From Heliomicrobium modesticaldum Ice1 (lineage in GTDB: Bacteria > Bacillota > Desulfitobacteriia > Heliobacteriales > Heliobacteriaceae), in contig NC_010337.2 in assembly GCF_000019165.1 (NCBI RefSeq), positions 2,471,501 to 2,535,500 of the forward strand: DNA of 64,000 bases, written 5' to 3'. The translations under genes and the position numbers were made by a program. The number at the start of each line of letters is the position of its first letter. The stretch's first letter is position 1. The notes under the pieces were generated by a model. That model saw nothing but the letters and a program-made list of their open reading frames with translations, made no database searches and was not told the origin of the DNA. Positions 58,199 through 64,000 of the stretch are shown one piece after another.

Positions 58199-60400
58199 AT
58201 GGTCCAAAGGCACACCTTCCGTCGCTGCCTGGCCGGTTGCCTCAGCGTCTGCTTGCTGGCAGGAGTTGCGCCTGCCGTCGCCGCCGAACCAGCGCGGTTG
58301 ATCGCTGCGCCGGATGGGCAGATGCAGCCCACTTTGCCGGAAAAAGCACCAGTGACGTTGGAGCAGGCGCTGGTCAAAGCGAAGGAAGCGTTCCCTCCCC
58401 CTCCAGAATATACGAACTTTCAATCGGCCTTTAGCGGCTATGGCAGGCAAACCGTCTGGAGCCTGAGTTGGCGGCCGGAAAACAATACGGGATTTTTTGA
58501 GGTTTCCGTTGACGCTGTCACCGGCGAGATTGTGGCCATGAATCAGTGGAAGGAACAGATATCTCAGGGACGTCCCGATCTCTTCCCCACCCTGCCGCTG
58601 GACAAAGCGCGGGAAAAAGCCTGGCGCCTGGTGCAACAGTTGAATCCGACTAAAGCAGAGAACCTGCGGCTACATATAGACGGACTCAACGGCGGCGTCA
58701 TCAGACCGGAGATGGAAAGGCGTTACCACTTCATCTGGCAACGCACCCACAAGGGCATTCCCTTTCCGGGCAACACCATCACGGTGGAAATAGACGCCAA
58801 CAGCGGCGATGTGACCAGCTATCACGTCAACTGGACCACCCAGGTCCTGCCTGACGCCCATGGCGTGATCTCTCTTCAAAAAGCGCGCGAAATCTATGAA
58901 AAAGCGGGCATGCTCGAACTGCAGTACTATTTACCTCGCACCCCTGACGGGAAGGCGACTAAAGAGGCTCAATTGATTTATCGTCTACAACACCCGTCCA
59001 ACGGTCAAATCGACGCCTTTACCGGCCAACCCGTCAAGCCCTATACACCGGATTGGAAGTTTACCGAGAGCGGCGCTGGCGGATTCGGTTCCCTCGCAAA
59101 ATCAGCTGCCCAGGAGCTCACTCTCCAGGAGAACCGAGAGATAGAGCTGACCGGCAAGTTGCTCTCCCGCGACAAGGCCCTCCAGGCGGTAAAAAAATGG
59201 TTTGACCTTCCGCAAGGCGCGGAATTGCGAGGCGCCCATCTGGGTAAGTATGATGAAAACAGCTACGCTTGGATGTTTGACTGGGAAGGCTCTCCGGAAA
59301 AACAAATCCCCTTTGTCAATGCTCGAGTGAATGCCGAAACGGGAGAACTTATCGAGTACTATCTACATGATCCCAACGATTATAACCAACCGGGCGGGGA
59401 CCTGCCTCGTGAAGAGGCCCAGAAGATTGGCGAAGCCTTTCTGCAAAAGATTCAGCCTGATCGTTTGGCACAAACCCGCCTAAACAACAATGTCAATGAA
59501 ATGACGCCGATCATCCTGAAAGGAAAAGTGCCCGCCAATCACTCGTTCCTCTATCGCAGGCATGTCCAGGATGTGCCCTATCCGGAAAACTTTATCTCCA
59601 TCTCGGTCAACACGAAAACCAAAAAGATCACTGGCTACCAGATGCGCTGGTCCTCGTCAGACCGATTTGCCACCCCGCAGAATATCCTCAGCCCCTCCGG
59701 CGCTGTTGACGCCTTCCTCAAATACCGTCCTCTCACCCTCACCTATACCCAAAATTTCACCGAACCGGGCAAGGAAGCGCCCATAAGCCTCGTCTACGTT
59801 GCGCAGGATGGCCCGAACGGCTACTTCTATGAGATGATCGATGCCCGTTCGGGCAAACCGCTCCGTTTTGACGGCCAGCCCATGGAGCCACCCAGCGGCT
59901 CCTTCCGGTTCAACGATATCGCCGACCACCCACTCGTCAAAGAGATCAGTCTGTTAGGTCAGATGAACGCCTTCCGGGAGTACGGCGACGCCCTGCATCC
60001 CGATCAACCGGTGACCGCTGTCTCACTCCTCCGGTCGATCGTGATCACCCGACCTGATTATTACCGTGAAGACAAGCCCTCTGACGGTGAGATCATGCAA
60101 CGGGCGCGAACGATAGGTCTGCTGGCGGAACCAATTCAGGCCGGCGACGTTGTCAGCCGCGAATTGCTCGCCAAATGGATGGTGCGGATGCTCAAGCTGG
60201 AACCGGCAGCTCGTTTGCAATCGATATACCAATTACCCCATGAAGACGCCGCTTCCCTTTCAGCTGAATCGAAAGGCCATGTGGCCATCGCTTGGGGGTT
60301 GGGACTGCTCCCCGTTGATGCCGAGCAACTCGAACCCAGCCAACCAGTGACCCGTTTAGAAGCCGCCATATCCATGGTGAAGGCCTTCAAAGTGAAGTAA
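58199..60400 (+). CDS. Secreted YcdB/YcdC-repeat (PepSY-like) protein with C-terminal SLH-like region
   Basis: 733 aa. ATG 58199 follows AAAGGAG. A signal peptide (RRCLAGCLSVCLLAGVAPAVA) precedes repeated PepSY/YcdB units: ARFxGYGRQTVWSLSWRPEN-type and VTGEIVAMNQW, then GDVTSYHVNW, LISRDKALQAVKKWFDL-like and ETGELIEYYL. The final ~150 residues have SLH-like motifs (PVTAVSLLRSIV, PVTRLEAAISMVKAF). It should be secreted and wall-associated. Function unknown. Confidence 0.8.
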   Translation: MVQRHTFRRCLAGCLSVCLLAGVAPAVAAEPARLIAAPDGQMQPTLPEKAPVTLEQALVKAKEAFPPPPEYTNFQSAFSGYGRQTVWSLSWRPENNTGFFEVSVDAVTGEIVAMNQWKEQISQGRPDLFPTLPLDKAREKAWRLVQQLNPTKAENLRLHIDGLNGGVIRPEMERRYHFIWQRTHKGIPFPGNTITVEIDANSGDVTSYHVNWTTQVLPDAHGVISLQKAREIYEKAGMLELQYYLPRTPDGKATKEAQLIYRLQHPSNGQIDAFTGQPVKPYTPDWKFTESGAGGFGSLAKSAAQELTLQENREIELTGKLLSRDKALQAVKKWFDLPQGAELRGAHLGKYDENSYAWMFDWEGSPEKQIPFVNARVNAETGELIEYYLHDPNDYNQPGGDLPREEAQKIGEAFLQKIQPDRLAQTRLNNNVNEMTPIILKGKVPANHSFLYRRHVQDVPYPENFISISVNTKTKKITGYQMRWSSSDRFATPQNILSPSGAVDAFLKYRPLTLTYTQNFTEPGKEAPISLVYVAQDGPNGYFYEMIDARSGKPLRFDGQPMEPPSGSFRFNDIADHPLVKEISLLGQMNAFREYGDALHPDQPVTAVSLLRSIVITRPDYYREDKPSDGEIMQRARTIGLLAEPIQAGDVVSRELLAKWMVRMLKLEPAARLQSIYQLPHEDAASLSAESKGHVAIAWGLGLLPVDAEQLEPSQPVTRLEAAISMVKAFKVK

Positions 60401-60533
60401 ACAACACTTCTTCGATAAAAAGCACGATAGGATTGAAAAGTGAGCAAGGAAATAAACCCTCAAGAGGAAAATGGGAAGAGAGGCGGGGCGATTGTCCCGT
60501 CTCTCTTTTTATGACTTTTGTTTCTGAAACGGC

Positions 60534-62345
60534 TCACCAGCGACCCTCGTCCTGCGGCGAGGGATAACCCCGGCGTTTCGAGTCTCCGTAAACACCGACC
60601 GGCATCGAAGGGATCTCCGAATCCCGTGCTGAACAGGTGACCTCGTACATGACGTCAAAGTATTCCCGAATCATCCGGTGGGACGAGAACTGCCAGCGGG
60701 ACATGTCGATGCTGGCGCGCATCATCTGGATCCATCGTTCCCGATCATGGTAATAGGTCGGGATCACCTCATTGAGCAGCACCCGGTAGAGTTCGCGCAA
60801 GTCTTTTTCATCCTGTTCCCATTCATTCAGGTCGGCTTCGAAGATGGGATTGAGCAACCATCCACTTACTCGATGCTGTAGCCCCTCACCGACCCAACCG
60901 TCGACAACACTCAAGTTCAGCACCCCGTTCATGGCTGCCTTCATCCCCGAGGTTCCGCTTGCCTCCAGAGGACGGCGCGGGTTGTTCAGCCACACGTCAC
61001 AGCCACGCACCATGTGTCGGGCCACTTCCATGTTGTAGTTCTCGATGAAGACTACGCTCTTGCCGTATTTCTTGGACATGCGCACCAGCTGCTGGATGAT
61101 GTCCTTGCCGATCCCATCCTGAGGATGAGCCTTGCCAGAGAAGACGAGTTGAATCTTTCCCTCCATCAGCAACGGCTCGATCACCTCAGAAGACCGGAAG
61201 ATCAAGTCGCTACGTTTGTAAGGCGCGGCGCGACGGGCAAAACCAACAATCAAGGCGTCCGGGTTTAACCGTTTGTGACAATGTTGCTCAATATAGTCGA
61301 TCAGCATGCCCTTGTTCCGCTGGTGGACCGTCCAAAGATCACCCTTGCGCTCGAAGGCATCACGGATGCCCTCATCCTGCCAGGTCTGAGGGTGAACCCC
61401 GTTGGTGATAGAGATGATACATGCAGCATCATGGATGTCTTTCCACATGCGGCAGGCCGTCTGACCATGCAGCTTAGAGACACCATTGGCGATGTGGGAC
61501 AGGCGCAACGAGGCTGCCGTCATATTAAAGGGATCGCCACCGATCTCGCGGGCCTGTTCGTATGTCAAACCGTTGTAGACCTCCATGTGCTGAAGCAGAC
61601 CGTGATCATGGATCTCGTTCCCGGCCTCAACCGGCGTATGAGTCGTAAAGACGATCTGCTTGCGCGTCTCGCTCCAGGCGTCTTTGAAAGACATCCCCTG
61701 CTGCATCTTTTCCCGGATCAGTTCGATACCGCAAAAAACGGCATGTCCCTCATTCATATGATAGATATCCACATCGATGCCCAAGGCCCGCAACGCCCGG
61801 ATGCCGCCGACTCCCAGGATGATCTCCGCCGCCACCCGGTCCTGTGCCGTTCCGCCGTAGAGGCGATTCGTCATCCACCCGTGTTCGCTGCCCGGAAAAT
61901 TCGTATCGAGAAGATAGAGGGGCACATTGCCGAACTGGTCTACCTTGTGAACCTTACAGGTCACATCAGCGCCCCGCACCCGTACCTTTACGGTGACCCC
62001 CGTGTCTTTGACCGAATCAAAAGTGAAATTGGGATACTTGTCGTAGGGGCGACCGTCTTCCCCGATGTATTGCTGCGTATAGTCCTGGTTCCAGAGGATG
62101 CCGATACCCACCATGGGCAAGCCCAAATCATAAGCCGCCTTCAAGTAATCGCCAGCCAGCACGCCGAGACCGCCGGCATAGATAGGCAATTGGGGATCTA
62201 AGCCATATTCCATGCAAAAGTAGGCTACTCGAGGTTTTTTCGTCGTATCATTGTCAAGCCTCAAATCGCTTTTTCCGGCGGAAAAGGGGCATCTCCGCCG
62301 GATTTCACCTCCCGCCACAGAAAATGGGGTTTCTTTTGCTATCAT
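60534..62345 (-). CDS. glgP: Short-type alpha-glucan (glycogen/maltodextrin) phosphorylase
   Basis: 603 aa from ATG 62345 (TTGGAG upstream; a TTG/ATG at 62366 is possible). GT35 features: MEYGLDPQLPIYAGGLGVLAGDYLKAA (split at GLGV), WMTNRLYGG, NEGHAVFCGIELI and the PLP-lysine region PLEASGTSGMKAAMNGVLN. It frees glucose-1-phosphate from glycogen or maltodextrin. The length is that of the short Thermotoga/clostridial type, not the 800-aa type. Confidence 0.92.
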   Translation of the reverse strand: MIAKETPFSVAGGEIRRRCPFSAGKSDLRLDNDTTKKPRVAYFCMEYGLDPQLPIYAGGLGVLAGDYLKAAYDLGLPMVGIGILWNQDYTQQYIGEDGRPYDKYPNFTFDSVKDTGVTVKVRVRGADVTCKVHKVDQFGNVPLYLLDTNFPGSEHGWMTNRLYGGTAQDRVAAEIILGVGGIRALRALGIDVDIYHMNEGHAVFCGIELIREKMQQGMSFKDAWSETRKQIVFTTHTPVEAGNEIHDHGLLQHMEVYNGLTYEQAREIGGDPFNMTAASLRLSHIANGVSKLHGQTACRMWKDIHDAACIISITNGVHPQTWQDEGIRDAFERKGDLWTVHQRNKGMLIDYIEQHCHKRLNPDALIVGFARRAAPYKRSDLIFRSSEVIEPLLMEGKIQLVFSGKAHPQDGIGKDIIQQLVRMSKKYGKSVVFIENYNMEVARHMVRGCDVWLNNPRRPLEASGTSGMKAAMNGVLNLSVVDGWVGEGLQHRVSGWLLNPIFEADLNEWEQDEKDLRELYRVLLNEVIPTYYHDRERWIQMMRASIDMSRWQFSSHRMIREYFDVMYEVTCSARDSEIPSMPVGVYGDSKRRGYPSPQDEGRW

Positions 62346-62508
62346 GCGCATCTCCAATAAATTCATACAACGCGCTTAAAGGGGGCAGTTTTCACGACTA
62401 TACAACCGTTTTCCAAAGAAAGATGGTTTTTCCGTGAATTGATGTTTGATAGGTCAGATTATGTTATAATTATCGACGGAAGAACGGACATATCCGGGAG
62501 GGCCTTTG

Positions 62509-63120
62509 ATGTTCGAGCTGAGCGAACGACAAAAGTCAATTCTGAACTATATCCGCACGGAAATCCGCCGCCGCGGCTATCCGCCCTCTGTCCGGGAGAT
62601 CGGCGACGCCGTCGGCCTGACCTCCAGTTCAACCGTCCATGGTCACCTCAGCCGCTTGGAAAAAGCAGGTTTCATCCGTCGAGATCCCGCCAAGCCGCGG
62701 GCGCTCGAAGTGCTAGCACCTGACGATGACAACGGGGTGGAACGTCCGCTCATTGACATCCCCATCGTCGGACGGATCAGCGCAGGTAGCCCTATTCTCG
62801 CCACGGAGAACATCGAAAACACATTCCCCCTTCCGCTCGATTTCATCCGTACCGATCAGGTCTTTATCCTGACCGTCCGGGGTGAAAGCATGATCAACGC
62901 CGGCATCCATGACGGAGACCTGGTGATCGTCCGCATCCAGCAGACGGCAGACAACGGCGACATCGTCGTGGCCTTGCTCGGCGACGAAGCGACAGTCAAA
63001 CGGTATTTCAAGGAAAAAGATTACTACCGGCTTCAGCCGGAAAACGACTATATGGAACCCATTCTGATCAAAGAAGTCCACATCCTCGGAAAGGTCATCG
63101 CCTTGTTTCGGAAGTTTTAA
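62509..63120 (+). CDS. lexA: LexA repressor
   Basis: 203 aa from ATG 62509 (GGGAGGG). An N-terminal winged helix ([19 protein letters not shown]) precedes the autocleavage domain with the Ala92-Gly93 bond (GRISAGSP), catalytic Ser127 (RGESMIN) and Lys164 (EATVKRYF). Represses SOS genes until RecA-ssDNA triggers cleavage. A TATAAT lies at 62465. No clear GAAC-N4-GTTC box was seen in its own upstream region; it does target the yolD-dinB promoter boxes. Confidence 0.95.
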   Translation: MFELSERQKSILNYIRTEIRRRGYPPSVREIGDAVGLTSSSTVHGHLSRLEKAGFIRRDPAKPRALEVLAPDDDNGVERPLIDIPIVGRISAGSPILATENIENTFPLPLDFIRTDQVFILTVRGESMINAGIHDGDLVIVRIQQTADNGDIVVALLGDEATVKRYFKEKDYYRLQPENDYMEPILIKEVHILGKVIALFRKF

Positions 63121-63160
63121 GCTTTCACAGCGACAAGGCAAGTCATCCGAACATAAAAGA

Positions 63161-63196
63161 AGACGCCTTTCCATACTTGGAGGGCGTCTCTTTTCA
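63161..63196 (+). terminator. Terminator after lexA
   Basis: AGACGCC/GGGCGTCT stem with TCTTTT, between convergent lexA and ddl. Confidence 0.75.
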
Positions 63197-63268
63197 TGCA
63201 TCCCAAATGCAGACAGATCGTTATAACACAGATACGGCCGTTCGGTATAATAGGGAAATGCCATTCGG

Positions 63269-64000
63269 TCACAAACGAGGCAACCGTTCCGTGGCATTTC
63301 GCTGTTTTTCCCGGTAACGGGCAAGACCCAGATCGACAAGCCGGCTGAGCAGTTCCCCGTAAGGGATACCTGTCGCCTCCCAGAGTTTCGGGTACATGCT
63401 GATTGAGGTAAAACCGGGCAGGGTATTGATCTCGTTGATGTACACTTCCCCGCTATTCTTGTCAAGCAGGAAGTCAACGCGCGAAAGACCAGAACCGTCA
63501 ATGGCCCGAAAAGCGCGGATGGCCATCTCTTGAAAAGTCGCCACATCGGCCGCTGCGATGGGCGCCGGGATGAGCAGGCGCGAATCAGCGGCGGCGTATT
63601 TGGCGTCATAGTCGTAAAACTCGTGGGCTGGCACGATCTCGCCGGGCACAGACGCTACCACCTCATCGTTCCCCAGCACACTGACCTCGATCTCACGGAC
63701 GTTGATCCCTTTTTCTACAATAAGTTTGCGATCGTAACGGACGGCGTCGTCAAAAGCGGCAACCAGTTCTGCTCGGTTGGTCGCCTTGGAGATGCCCACA
63801 CTAGAGCCCATGTTGGCCGGTTTGACGAAGCAGGGGTAGCCAAGACGGTCTTCCACTTCGTCGATAACCTGTTCCCGCGCCGACTCCCAGCGGTTGCGCA
63901 ACACCACGAGATAGGGCAGTTGGGGCAAATCACTCTGGGCAAAGAGCGCCTTCATGATCGCCTTATCCATGCCACAAGCCGATGCTAGGACACCACAGCC
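63269..64000 (-). CDS. ddl: D-alanine-D-alanine ligase, 5' part beyond the window
   Basis: The frame is open to base 64000, so the N-terminus is outside. Visible: GCGVLASACGMDKAIMK, YPCFVKPANMGSSVGISKA, IVEKGINVREIEVSVLG, VPGEIVPAHEFYDYDAKY and INEINTLPGFTSISMYPKLW, which is the ATP-grasp metal and substrate region. It joins two D-Ala for peptidoglycan precursors. The active loop is intact. Confidence 0.93.
   Translation of the reverse strand, partial: GCGVLASACGMDKAIMKALFAQSDLPQLPYLVVLRNRWESAREQVIDEVEDRLGYPCFVKPANMGSSVGISKATNRAELVAAFDDAVRYDRKLIVEKGINVREIEVSVLGNDEVVASVPGEIVPAHEFYDYDAKYAAADSRLLIPAPIAAADVATFQEMAIRAFRAIDGSGLSRVDFLLDKNSGEVYINEINTLPGFTSISMYPKLWEATGIPYGELLSRLVDLGLARYREKQRNATERLPRL

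Noticed and set aside
61275-62201. 308-codon plus-strand frame
   Set aside because: Antisense shadow of glgP.

Overview
The window is a chromosomal segment of an endospore-forming, anaerobic-type Firmicute of the class Clostridia. It carries spore genes (a 21-residue SpoVM, SleB-YpeB, SpoVB, an alpha/beta-type SASP), a T-box leader, a cyclic-di-AMP riboswitch, Bacillus-type LexA boxes, selenocysteine machinery with a Sec-containing SelD, and 2[4Fe-4S] ferredoxins. Codon use is GC-rich and GTG/TTG starts are frequent. The overall picture fits the Heliobacteriaceae/Peptococcaceae group best; that placement is inference, because no rRNA or photosynthesis gene is present.

Layout. 1-3.4 kb: the end of an L,D-transpeptidase, tRNA-Leu(CAG), small proteins (a one-helix peptide, a phasin-like protein, FmdB) and an alkaline-phosphatase-fold membrane protein with altered active-site positions. 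3.5-6.7 kb: a split cobalamin methionine synthase (activation domain followed by MetH core). 7.9-10 kb: a T-box leader whose likely specifier codon is GCC (Ala) in front of alaR-alaT. 10-16.6 kb: beta-CASP nuclease, ferredoxin, FeoA-like protein, selA, selD (in-frame UGA plus hairpin) and bshC. 16.7-21.8 kb: a LysM cell-wall hydrolase behind a c-di-AMP riboswitch, a regulator with a sigma-54-activator fold but no GAFTGA loop, and sleB-ypeB. 22-24.6 kb: pduL, a NIF3-like gene and an ANTAR protein with a degenerate receiver and an attenuator-like leader. 24.9-26.8 kb: ten tRNA genes, nine on the minus strand and one (Pro) on the plus strand.

27-33.6 kb: a soluble chemotaxis-type transducer, an orphan phage-tail-like gene, recJ, an SOS-controlled yolD-dinB pair and an SLH protein. 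33.8-41.4 kb: LCP ligase, ahcY, HAD phosphatase, a DUF3343 putative Se/S carrier, pssA, a divergent PlsY-like protein, spoVM and fur. 41.4-43.25 kb: a group II intron with its reverse transcriptase, inserted antisense at the 3' end of fur, next to a terminator-like hairpin. 43.4-46.9 kb: DUF366, queE, folE, a GGCT-like protein and surE. 46.9-51 kb: SASP (apparent CTG start), spoVB and a second EF-G-like GTPase. 51-57 kb: a PHP phosphoesterase, paaK-ACT pair and a large UPF0182 membrane protein. 57-64 kb: a probable 6S RNA, a QueG-tail-like iron-sulfur protein, a YcdB/SLH secreted protein, glgP, lexA and the 3' part of ddl.

Connections. Two methyl-cycle enzymes (MetH and AhcY) and three selenium-linked genes (selA, selD, DUF3343) are present but not adjacent. 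LexA is encoded here and its predicted boxes sit on the yolD-dinB promoter in the same window. Several regulators and enzymes keep a fold but have lost signature residues (the GAFTGA-less regulator, the ANTAR receiver, the AP-superfamily protein, the PlsY-like protein); these are the most interesting leads. I did not see a clear multi-gene defence or biosynthetic island of unknown type, nor any CRISPR array.
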